Part shown: in pieces, positions 26,607 through 34,909 of the stretch
Numbering within the stretch: the stretch's first letter is position 1
Layout: each line of letters begins with the position of its first letter
NCBI GenBank assembly: GCA_002281575.1
Contig: NCGN01000015.1
Span: 1 to 64,000 of the forward strand
Direction: 5' to 3'
Origin: Sphingobacteriia bacterium 28-36-52
GTDB lineage: Bacteria > Bacteroidota > Bacteroidia > Chitinophagales > Chitinophagaceae
Length of the DNA: 64,000 nucleotides
Position numbers and translations under genes: made by a program
The notes under the pieces: generated by a model
What the model saw: the letters and a program-made list of their open reading frames with translations, nothing else
Databases searched by the model: none
What the model was told of the DNA's origin: nothing

Positions 26607-28532
26607 ATGGTAAAGTGGCTTAAACGAAATAAAGATCCGCTTACGGCTGAAGAGCGGAGCGATATCATTGAAAAATCATCCAAACAGGTTGGTCCTGGAG
26701 TATTTTATTCTACAATTATTGTGATTACTTCGTTTCTCCCGGTATTTCTGCTTACTGGAATGGAAGGAAAACTTTTTCATCCGTTGGCATGGACAAAAAC
26801 ATTTATCCTTTTGATAGATGCTTTTTTGGCCATTACATTAACTCCTGTACTGATCTCTTTTTTTCTGAAAGGGAGATTGAAACCAGAAAGTGCCAACCCC
26901 ATTACAAGAACATTGGAAAGGATTTATACACCTATTCTTAAATGGTGCCTGAAATGGCGTAAGACCACTATAGCTGTGAATATTATTGCATTGGCAATAG
27001 GTATTATAATGATGACAAGGCTTGGTTCTGAATTTATGCCCCCTCTTGATGAAGGCTCGTTGCTATTCATGCCTGTTACATTACCGGATGTTTCCAATTC
27101 AGAAGTAAAACGCTTATTGCAGGTGCAGGATAAAATCATTCGTACCATACCAGAAGTTTCCCATGTATTGGGAAAAGCAGGAAGGGCCAACACAGCAACA
27201 GATAATTCGCCTATCAGTATGATTGAAACCATCATTTTGCTGAAGCCCAAAACTGAATGGAGAAAAGGCATGACTAAGGATGGTATCATCAATGAATTGA
27301 ATTCTAAAATGCAAATTCCGGGTGTTACCAATGGATGGACTCAACCCATCATTAACCGAATCAATATGCTATCAACCGGTATCCGTACTGATGTGGGTTT
27401 GAAGGTATATGGACAGAATTTGGATAGCATTTATGTTTTTGCACAAACCATCAAAAAGCAACTAGAGGGTATAGATGGGGTAAAAGATTTGTATGTGGAA
27501 CCCATCACCGGTGGTAAGTATATTGACATTACTATCAAACGGGAAGAAATCGGACGCTATGGTTTAAGTGTGGATGATGTAAACACAGTGATTGAAAGTG
27601 CATTGGGTGGGATGAAATTAACCACTACGATTGAAGGTCGGCAGCGATTTTCTGTAAATGCCCGGTATGGGCAGGATTTTCGTAACAACCTTGAAGCTTT
27701 AAAACGCTTACAGGTTCAGACAATGGACTTTGGCCCTGTGCCATTGAAAGCGGTAGCAGACATTGAACTTAGCGATGGCCCGCCGATGATTAATTCGGAA
27801 AATGCCATGTTGCGCGGAACAGTCTTGTTTAATGTTCGGGAAAGAGATTTAGGTAGTACCGTTAAGGAAGCTCAAGAACGACTTAACCAGATGATGACAA
27901 AACTCCCCAAAGGATATTTTTTAGAATGGAGTGGCCAATGGGAAAACCAAATACGGGCTAATCGTACTTTAAAAATGATTTTGCCTATTGTTATCAGTAT
28001 CATTTTTATGGTATTGTATTTCACCTATCATTCATTTAAAGAAGCAGCTATTACAATGATAACGGTTCCTTTTGCTTTAATTGGCGGTGTTTTCATGGTG
28101 TATTTCTATGGTATTAATTTATCAGTGGCCGTTGCTGTTGGTTTTATTGCCTTATTCGGTATGGCCATTGAAACAGCCATGCTCATGACAATATACCTTA
28201 ATGAAGCTATGCATAACATGGTCGCTAAACATGGTAATAGCCAAACTACACTTACTCCTGCTATCATAAGAGAATTTGTAATCGAAGGCTCTGCTAAAAG
28301 ATTAAGACCAAAGCTTATGACTGTATCTGTGGGTTTGTTTGGTCTTATACCTATCCTTTGGGCAACAGGTGTAGGAAGCGATATTATGCGCCCAATTACA
28401 ATACCATTAATCGGAGGTACAATATCATCTACCATTTATGTATTACTGATTACACCTGTCATTTTTGAAATGATTAAGGAAAGAGAATTAAAACGTCAAG
28501 GTAAAATTGAATTAATAGATGTTAAAGAGTAA
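26607..28532 (+). CDS. CusA/CzcA-type RND efflux pump, C-terminal part (frameshifted)
   Basis: 641 residues continuing the pump: KNKDPLT-like linker, then EKSSKQVGPGVFYSTIIVITSFLPVFLLTGMEGKLF, the second porter region, and the final TM block ending MIKERELKRQGKIELIDVKE. The ATG lies 2 bases after the upstream stop, so reinitiation could make this polypeptide. The acidic TM segment needed for proton relay and the metal methionine region (FMPPLDEGSLLFMPVT) are intact. No other lesion is seen in this half. It overlaps the next gene by 14 bases. Confidence 0.88.
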   Translation: MVKWLKRNKDPLTAEERSDIIEKSSKQVGPGVFYSTIIVITSFLPVFLLTGMEGKLFHPLAWTKTFILLIDAFLAITLTPVLISFFLKGRLKPESANPITRTLERIYTPILKWCLKWRKTTIAVNIIALAIGIIMMTRLGSEFMPPLDEGSLLFMPVTLPDVSNSEVKRLLQVQDKIIRTIPEVSHVLGKAGRANTATDNSPISMIETIILLKPKTEWRKGMTKDGIINELNSKMQIPGVTNGWTQPIINRINMLSTGIRTDVGLKVYGQNLDSIYVFAQTIKKQLEGIDGVKDLYVEPITGGKYIDITIKREEIGRYGLSVDDVNTVIESALGGMKLTTTIEGRQRFSVNARYGQDFRNNLEALKRLQVQTMDFGPVPLKAVADIELSDGPPMINSENAMLRGTVLFNVRERDLGSTVKEAQERLNQMMTKLPKGYFLEWSGQWENQIRANRTLKMILPIVISIIFMVLYFTYHSFKEAAITMITVPFALIGGVFMVYFYGINLSVAVAVGFIALFGMAIETAMLMTIYLNEAMHNMVAKHGNSQTTLTPAIIREFVIEGSAKRLRPKLMTVSVGLFGLIPILWATGVGSDIMRPITIPLIGGTISSTIYVLLITPVIFEMIKERELKRQGKIELIDVKE

Positions 28533-29778
28533 AAGAATACTGTTGTCGTTAGTGGTCATACTAACAGTAACAACAGACACTGAGGCACAAAAAATGAAGC
28601 TGGAAGCTATTGTGGATAGCATCAAATCATCACATCCCGTAGTGAAGATGTATGATAATGAAATCCGATCTATGGATGAGGCAGCTAAAGGAGCAAGAAG
28701 CTGGATGCCTCCTCAATTAGGTTTCGGTCAGTTCATGACACCGTATGATGTGCGACTTTGGCATCGTGAAGGAGATATCCCGGGTATGGGTTCTGTCATG
28801 TTTTCTGGTGAGCAAATGTTCCCCAACCGAAAAAAACTTGACGCGGATGAACGATATATGAAAGCAATGTCATCAGTAGAAAAAGAAAAAAAGAATGCAA
28901 CGCTTAATGAATTGATCAATGATGCTAAACAGTATTATTTTGAATGGATTATTCTGAAAAAGAAACTGGTGATATTAAGTGAGAATGAAAAAATTCTTGA
29001 TTTCATGATTAAGAATGCAGAGATACGGTATAAAAATGGGCTAGAAAAAATCAGCGCTTACTATAAGGCGAAGGCAGCTTTAGGGGATGTTAAGAATATG
29101 CAACTAATGTTTGAAAGTGATATTCTCGAAAAAAGAATTCGGCTAAATGCACTGATGAATAGAAATGCAATGATTGCTTTTGACATTGATACAATGTATA
29201 CCCTGAACGATTATTCAAACATTGTATTTGATAGTACTCTTTTCTATAACAATAGAAGTGACTTGAAATCATTAGATCAAGAGATCAACCTCAATCGATT
29301 AAAACAAGAAACAGAAAAGACTGCTTTAAAACCTCAATTTGGAATACGCTTCGATAATATGATTGGATTTGGTGGTCAGCCTCTTCAATATACTATAATG
29401 GGCATGGTACGAATTCCAATGGCTAAATGGTCTTCTAAAATGAATCTATCAAATATTGAGAGTTTAAAATGGAAGACTTATGCTATTCAGTCTCAAAAAT
29501 CAATGCTGGTGAATGAATACAGTGGCATGGCATATGGAATGAAAAATGAACTTGATTTAAAGAAAAAGCAATTGAAAATATTTGAGGAAAGTATTATTCC
29601 GGCATTAAAAAATTACTATAAAACAATGCAACTTGGATATGAACAAAATACAGAAGAATTATTCATGCTCTACGATGCTTGGGAAAAATTGAATATGAAG
29701 CACCTTGAATATATTGAGCTATTAAATCAAGCATTACGGATACAAGTTACCATTGAAAGAATTGTTGAAAAAAATTAA
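28519..29778 (+). CDS. TolC-family outer membrane efflux protein
   Basis: A 419-residue outer-membrane channel protein completing the tripartite efflux system. Signal peptide MLKSKRILLSLVVILTVTTDTEAQ, then long heptad-rich helices (for example EKEKKNATLNELINDAKQYYFEWIILKKKLVILSENEK split by loops) typical of the TolC alpha-barrel. The start codon overlaps the cusA 3' end by 14 bases, consistent with co-translation. Substrate follows the pump: copper, silver or another divalent/monovalent metal. Confidence 0.88.
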   Translation: MLKSKRILLSLVVILTVTTDTEAQKMKLEAIVDSIKSSHPVVKMYDNEIRSMDEAAKGARSWMPPQLGFGQFMTPYDVRLWHREGDIPGMGSVMFSGEQMFPNRKKLDADERYMKAMSSVEKEKKNATLNELINDAKQYYFEWIILKKKLVILSENEKILDFMIKNAEIRYKNGLEKISAYYKAKAALGDVKNMQLMFESDILEKRIRLNALMNRNAMIAFDIDTMYTLNDYSNIVFDSTLFYNNRSDLKSLDQEINLNRLKQETEKTALKPQFGIRFDNMIGFGGQPLQYTIMGMVRIPMAKWSSKMNLSNIESLKWKTYAIQSQKSMLVNEYSGMAYGMKNELDLKKKQLKIFEESIIPALKNYYKTMQLGYEQNTEELFMLYDAWEKLNMKHLEYIELLNQALRIQVTIERIVEKN

Positions 29779-29787
29779 ACATTTTTT

Positions 29788-31284
29788 ATGAGAAGGAGAA
29801 AATTTTTAAAATTAACCGGGCTGAGTACAGGTGCTGTGTTAACAGGAGGCTCTGGTTTCTTAATAAGTTTAAGCGGTTGTAAAAAAGAACATCATTTGGG
29901 TTTGATGACAAAGCCTGTATTGGTGAACGAAGGTAAGTTTTCAAATCTCCTTACGTTTAATGCGCAAGCAGGAGTAAATCAAACTCTTACGGCACAGGCT
30001 ACAACTGCTAATATAATGGGGGCACTTATTCCTGTGTTAGGTTATCAGCCCAATAGTTTGCTCGGTCCAACTTTCAGAGTAAAGAATGGGAATGCTGTTA
30101 ATGTTCTCTTGCAAAATAATTTACAAGAACATACTAATATTCACTGGCATGGTTTAAAGATACCCGCATTAATGGATGGGCATCCTGACCAACTAGCAAA
30201 TGCGGGTGGTACTTTTCGTTATCAGTTTACTGTGAATCAAAGAGCAGGATTAAGTTGGTATCATCCTCATCCGCATGAAAACACAGGCAAACAAGTATTT
30301 AAAGGTTTAGCTGGACTATTCATCATTAATGATGCTGAAGAAGCCGCATTAAATCTCCCATCTGGACAATTTGAAATTCCACTGATGATTCAGGATAAAC
30401 GTATCTCCGATTCTGGTATTACCTATAATCCTTCAATGGAAGAAGTTATGTCGGGTTATATGGGGGAATCAATTTTAGTCAATGGGGTTTCCTCTCCTTT
30501 TACTGAAGTGGAAACTCGCTTTTATCGTTTAAGAATTTTAAATGCTTCCAATGCTAGGATTTACAACCTCGCTTTTAGTAACAATTCAGACATGATAATT
30601 TTAGGTAACGATGGGGGATTATTAAAAAATCCAGTTACAGTAAAGGATATTTTAATAGGACCTGGTGAAAGACTTGATATTCTAATTAATTTCAGTGGTT
30701 TGGTAATTGGCACAGAGTTATTTTTATTCAGTAAAGAATTTACAAATGGTGGTGCAGCACAGGGAAAACAAACATTTAAAATCATGAAATTCAAAGTAAC
30801 TACAACAGTTACAGATATGTTTTCAGTTCCTGCAAATCTTTCCTCCATTAATACAATTCCAGCTTCTACCGCTTTGAGGACAAGATTATTTGACATATCT
30901 AACGCTATGGAACATCATGGCTATGCAATGAATGATGGCATGACAATGCGGCATCGCATCAACGGGAAATTGTTTGATGGTAATCGTTTAGATGAAAGTG
31001 TTACAGCCAATACAAATGAAATATGGGTTTTTGATAATAGTAAGGGTGATGAGCCACACCCTATGCATTTGCATGGGGTGTTTTTTCAGGTGCTGGAGAG
31101 AAATGGGGGCAGAGGATCAAAGATTGCTTCAGAAAATGGTTGGAAAGATACTGTACTGCTGATGCCAGGCGAAACAGTAAGAGTGCTTGTGCCATTTGAA
31201 AATAATACTGGAAAATTTGTATTCCATTGTCATAACCTTGAACATGAAGACGATGGAATGATGTTACAATATCAATTGAATTAA
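29788..31284 (+). CDS. Tat-exported multicopper oxidase (CueO/CopA-like)
   Basis: A 498-residue laccase-type enzyme, probably oxidising Cu(I) to the less toxic Cu(II) in the periplasm. The N-terminus MRRRKFLKLTGLSTG is a twin-arginine signal; SLSGC just after may be a lipobox. All four copper motifs are present: NIHWHGLK (119-122), WYHPHPHENTG (157-163), EPHPMHLHGVFF and FHCHNLEHEDDGMM, the last two holding type 1-3 ligands. It is embedded between the channel and adaptor genes of the metal-efflux system, which supports a copper rather than a general laccase role. Confidence 0.93.
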   Translation: MRRRKFLKLTGLSTGAVLTGGSGFLISLSGCKKEHHLGLMTKPVLVNEGKFSNLLTFNAQAGVNQTLTAQATTANIMGALIPVLGYQPNSLLGPTFRVKNGNAVNVLLQNNLQEHTNIHWHGLKIPALMDGHPDQLANAGGTFRYQFTVNQRAGLSWYHPHPHENTGKQVFKGLAGLFIINDAEEAALNLPSGQFEIPLMIQDKRISDSGITYNPSMEEVMSGYMGESILVNGVSSPFTEVETRFYRLRILNASNARIYNLAFSNNSDMIILGNDGGLLKNPVTVKDILIGPGERLDILINFSGLVIGTELFLFSKEFTNGGAAQGKQTFKIMKFKVTTTVTDMFSVPANLSSINTIPASTALRTRLFDISNAMEHHGYAMNDGMTMRHRINGKLFDGNRLDESVTANTNEIWVFDNSKGDEPHPMHLHGVFFQVLERNGGRGSKIASENGWKDTVLLMPGETVRVLVPFENNTGKFVFHCHNLEHEDDGMMLQYQLN

Positions 31285-31299
31285 TTTGAAGATACAGTC

Positions 31300-32547
31300 A
31301 TGAAAATATATTTAATTGTCTTCTTTGCTTTCATAGTTGCACTATTTGCCTGTAACAATGAAAGCGTTTCACATGCAGATCATGAGACAGCTGCAACAAA
31401 GGAAATTTACACCTGCCCCATGCCGGAGGATTCTGTCTTCAGCGATAAACCCGGCACTTGCCCAAAATGTGGAATGGATTTGGTTAAGAAAGAAACTGGC
31501 AACGAAAAAGTCGGTGATATTGAAATGGAGTCTTTATTAAAACCAACAAATGAATTTGTCATATCCTCAATTCCTGTTACCACAGTAGAAAAGAGACGAG
31601 AACAAATAGAGATTGAGGCATTAGGTAATATCTCTTATGATACAAGACAGGTTGGGAGTGTTTCGGCAAGAGTAGCAGGTAGAATTGAAAAACTTTATGT
31701 TCGTTATCGTTACCAAAAAATTAATAAAGGGCAACGAATACTTGATATATATAGTCCTGAACTTCTCACTGCACAACAGAATTTGTTATTTCTTTTAAAA
31801 AACGACGTAGACAATACAGTATTTATTGAAGCAGCTAAAGAAAGACTGCTGCTACTGGGTATGAGTAATGAACAACTAAAGCAGGTAATAAAAACAAATC
31901 AACCATCATTAACTATAGCCTTATACAGTAATTACAGCGGGCATATACATGAAACTACAAACGGAGCTGGCATGAATCCTGTCCCCGGCACTATGCGAAA
32001 TATGTCGCTACTTACTGAGGAATTAACAATGAAGGAAGGTATGTATTTACAGAAAGGACAATCTGTTTTTTCAGTTTACAATCCAGACAGGACCTGGGCA
32101 GTACTAAATTTTTTCGGAGACAATCAATCGTTGGTGAAAAAAGGAAATGCGGTACGGATAGTGCCTGAAACGGCACCGGATAAAGATTTCCGAGCAAGTA
32201 TCGATTTCATAGAACCCTTTTTCCGAAAAGAAAGCAAGACTATGACAGCAAGAGTATATTTCAATAATAGTAGTTTAAAAATCCCTGTTGGCAGTCAGGT
32301 TAAAGCAACTGTTTTTGGAAATAATAAAGAAGCTTTTTGGTTACCAAAAGAAGCAGTGCTTTCGTTAGGAATAGATAAGGTAGTATTTCAAAAGACAGAT
32401 GGGGGCTTTAAAGCAAGGAAGATTATTACTGGGATTACTCATAAGAAGCTGATACAAGTATTAAATGGGTTGACAACGAAAGATTCTGTAGCTGTTAATG
32501 CGCAGTTTCTAATGGATAGCGAAAGTTTCATTAAAGTAAAAAACTGA
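31300..32547 (+). CDS. CusB-type RND periplasmic adaptor with N-terminal metal-binding domain (first)
   Basis: A 415-residue lipoprotein adaptor (lipobox LFAC). Residues about 38-66 form a heavy-metal-binding domain with YTCPMPEDSVFSDKPGTC and PKCGMDLVKK. The rest is a membrane-fusion protein: barrel-sandwich hybrid halves (SARVAGRIEKLYVRYRYQKI), a hairpin helix (LLTAQQNLLFLLKNDVDN), and beta-barrel/MPD domains. Joins the pump to the TolC channel and may pass metal to it. A second, different adaptor gene starts 2 bases after its stop. Confidence 0.9.
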   Translation: MKIYLIVFFAFIVALFACNNESVSHADHETAATKEIYTCPMPEDSVFSDKPGTCPKCGMDLVKKETGNEKVGDIEMESLLKPTNEFVISSIPVTTVEKRREQIEIEALGNISYDTRQVGSVSARVAGRIEKLYVRYRYQKINKGQRILDIYSPELLTAQQNLLFLLKNDVDNTVFIEAAKERLLLLGMSNEQLKQVIKTNQPSLTIALYSNYSGHIHETTNGAGMNPVPGTMRNMSLLTEELTMKEGMYLQKGQSVFSVYNPDRTWAVLNFFGDNQSLVKKGNAVRIVPETAPDKDFRASIDFIEPFFRKESKTMTARVYFNNSSLKIPVGSQVKATVFGNNKEAFWLPKEAVLSLGIDKVVFQKTDGGFKARKIITGITHKKLIQVLNGLTTKDSVAVNAQFLMDSESFIKVKN

Positions 32548-32549
32548 TT

Positions 32550-33746
32550 ATGAGATATATCACAATTACCATTATTCTATTATTTATTCTGGCCTCATGT
32601 AAGAATAAAAATAAAATAGCAGCCGATCCCGATACTTATTTTACTTGTTCAATGGATCCGCAAGTGGTGGAATACAAACCAGGCAAATGTCCTATTTGTA
32701 AAATGGATTTAACCCCAGTAAAGAAAAAGAAAGGAGAAGCAAACGATGAATTGCAGTTAAGCGAACAGCAGATTCAGTTAGGAAATATCCAGACTGATAC
32801 CATCAGAAATGGAGCAATCGGTGATCAGTTGGTTTTAACAGCTACCTTGAATATTGATCAAACGAAAACAACTTCGGTCAGTTCTAGAGTAATGGGTAGG
32901 GTGGAGCGATTGTTTTATAAGAATAAAGCTGATTACGTTAAGAAGGGCTCACCACTATATGAGATTTACAGCGAAGATTTAAATAATGCCAAACAGGAAT
33001 ATATTTTAGCATTGGATAAGAAAAAGACATTTGCTTCTGAGAGGACTATTGATTTTGACCAATTGATACAGAGTGCGAAAAACAAACTAGTACTTTGGGG
33101 CTTGAATGAATCACAGATAACAGAGTTGGCAAAATCTAGGAAAGCATCATCAACTACTATATTTTATAGTACAGCAGGGGGCTATATTACTCAGCTGGAT
33201 ATTCGGGAAGGTGATTATATTATGGAAGGTGGCTCAATTATAAAATTGGCTGATCTCTCCAGCCTATGGGCTGAAGCACAGGTGTATACAACGCAATTGT
33301 CGGAAGTTGAAATCGGGAACTGGGCATTGGTTCAATTGCCTGATTTTGACAATAAAGAATTTAAAGGAACGATAGAATTTGTAAACCCAGAAATTAATCC
33401 GGATACAAGAATCAATCTTATCCGGGTCTCTATTCCAAATCTGGCCAACCAACTCAAGCCAGGTATGCCTGCTTATGTAATATTGAAAAGTTTACAGCGC
33501 AACACATTAACGCTTCCTATTGATGCGGTCATTCGTGATGGCAAAGGAGCAACTGTTTGGGTGCAGTCTGGGAAAAACACATTTAAAAGCGTGATGGTGC
33601 AAGCGGGTCTTGAAAGTGGTGATAGAATTGAAATTAAATCTGGTTTAAAAAAAGGGGATATAGTTGTATTAGCTGGAGCATACTTACTACACAGCGAATA
33701 TGTATTTAAAAAAGGAGCAGACCCGATGGCGGGGCATAATCATTAA
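32550..33746 (+). CDS. CusB-type RND periplasmic adaptor with N-terminal metal-binding domain (second)
   Basis: A 398-residue lipoprotein adaptor (lipobox LASC) with metal-binding domain YFTCSMDPQVVEYKPGKC then PICKMDLTPV, and an MFP body including SSRVMGRVERLFYKNKADYV and SLWAEAQVYTTQLSEVEIG. It ends in a histidine tail (MAGHNH). It is only distantly similar to the first adaptor, so this is not a recent tandem duplication. RND adaptors can work as mixed dimers; whether these two do is unknown. Confidence 0.9.
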   Translation: MRYITITIILLFILASCKNKNKIAADPDTYFTCSMDPQVVEYKPGKCPICKMDLTPVKKKKGEANDELQLSEQQIQLGNIQTDTIRNGAIGDQLVLTATLNIDQTKTTSVSSRVMGRVERLFYKNKADYVKKGSPLYEIYSEDLNNAKQEYILALDKKKTFASERTIDFDQLIQSAKNKLVLWGLNESQITELAKSRKASSTTIFYSTAGGYITQLDIREGDYIMEGGSIIKLADLSSLWAEAQVYTTQLSEVEIGNWALVQLPDFDNKEFKGTIEFVNPEINPDTRINLIRVSIPNLANQLKPGMPAYVILKSLQRNTLTLPIDAVIRDGKGATVWVQSGKNTFKSVMVQAGLESGDRIEIKSGLKKGDIVVLAGAYLLHSEYVFKKGADPMAGHNH

Positions 33747-33792
33747 TTAATGGCACTACTGATACAATGATATAATAACTAACATACTATTT

Positions 33793-34566
33793 ATGGCAAA
33801 AAGTAAACATTATTACATTCGAAAAACACATCGCTGGCTGGGTGTTATTTTAGGCATCCAGTTTTTATTATGGACAATTGGTGGATTATATTTCAGCTGG
33901 AGTAATATAGATGAAATACATGGTGATTTTCAAAAGAAAAATGCACCACTACTCTCATCAGATATTTCTCTAGTTAGCCCTACTGAAGTGTTGGAAACAA
34001 TAAAAAAGAATCACCCCATTGATTCTGTTGTGTCTATTCAATTAATAGAAATTATGGGTAGACCTTTCTACCAGCTTCGATGTATAAGTGGAATTCATAG
34101 CCTAACAAATCGTGAGCATGCTGTTCAGTCAATGAATCATCTTGCCAATGCGGAAACAGGTAAGCTTCGGGGCCCGTTAACAAAGCAAGAGGCAGTAGAA
34201 ATAGCTAAAATGCGATTTAATGGTATATCAAGTGTGAAATCAGTTGATTACCTGACAAGTACAAACGGTCATCATGAATATAGAGAGAGTCCATTACCAG
34301 CATATGCCATCACTTTTGAACATCCTACAAATACAACAATATATATTGCTAGTGAATTGGGAACTATTCAAAAATTTAGAAACAACAAATGGCGAATATT
34401 TGATTTTCTCTGGATGATGCACACAATGGATTATGAAAGTAGAGATCAGATCGGAAATTGGTTACTCAGGATTTTCTCAATATTCGGATTAGTAACAATA
34501 TTAAGTGGGTTTTTACTTTTTTTTATAAGTAACAAGCGCATGCGACTAATAAAAAAGCCAAATTGA
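33793..34566 (+). CDS. PepSY-associated membrane protein
   Basis: A 257-residue inner-membrane protein. Residues 10-32 contain RKTHRWLGVILGIQFLLWTIGGLYFSW split by the first TM helix, typical of PepSY_TM proteins; a second TM lies near 228-247 (IFSIFGLVTILSGFLLFFIS). The periplasmic part has a PepSY-like region (LTKQEAVEIAKMRF). Members often accompany metal-reductase or siderophore systems; here it closes the copper operon. Specific role unknown. Confidence 0.85.
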   Translation: MAKSKHYYIRKTHRWLGVILGIQFLLWTIGGLYFSWSNIDEIHGDFQKKNAPLLSSDISLVSPTEVLETIKKNHPIDSVVSIQLIEIMGRPFYQLRCISGIHSLTNREHAVQSMNHLANAETGKLRGPLTKQEAVEIAKMRFNGISSVKSVDYLTSTNGHHEYRESPLPAYAITFEHPTNTTIYIASELGTIQKFRNNKWRIFDFLWMMHTMDYESRDQIGNWLLRIFSIFGLVTILSGFLLFFISNKRMRLIKKPN

Positions 34567-34586
34567 CTTTAATGGCCTGTTTTTTG
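34557..34586 (+). terminator. Weak terminator-like hairpin after the PepSY gene
   Basis: GCCA and TGGC can pair around the PepSY stop codon, preceded by an A run and followed by TGTTTTTT. The stem is short, so this is a tentative call. Confidence 0.3.
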
Positions 34587-34909
34587 GTTTAAGGATCTTT
34601 TCAAAACCGGTAATCATATTATATAATTGGGTAAATCTCTCCGTGAAATGTTTGAATCTTGAATGATATCGGCACGCAATTTTGTTCAACCAAAGTCTAT
34701 AAAAAGGGCTTTTTTTTAACATTTTCTTTTTTATGAAGCTTAATTTTATATATTTACTGCAGAATTATTAATGGAATAAATCACCCCCTCATATTTATTC
34801 CCTAATCCAATGTCTTATTTATTGTTTAATCCAATCAAGTACTTTAATGTACCTGCTATAATTTTTTGTATTTACATCAATAACCCTCCCCTCAATTAAA
34901 CCCAAAAAC
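34587..34909. other. Gene-free AT-rich spacer
   Basis: About 320 bases between the metal operon and the surface-protein gene. It has a T8 run near 34710 but no convincing hairpin, no start codon with a sustained frame, and no repeat shared with other parts of the window. It presumably holds the promoter of the next gene, but I cannot place it. Confidence 0.6.

Noticed and set aside
31300..33746. Tandem duplication of the CusB adaptor
   Set aside because: The two proteins differ strongly outside the metal-binding and MFP motifs, so they are distinct paralogues, not a recent duplication.
23557..34566. Genomic island with tRNA-derived attachment repeat
   Set aside because: I found no second copy of the tRNA-Ser 3' end near 34566 and no integrase, so no attachment sites are annotated.
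34700..34730. Possible terminator at AAAAAGGGCTTTTTTTT
   Set aside because: The complementary parts leave too small a loop for a stable hairpin, and it is more than 130 bases after the PepSY gene.
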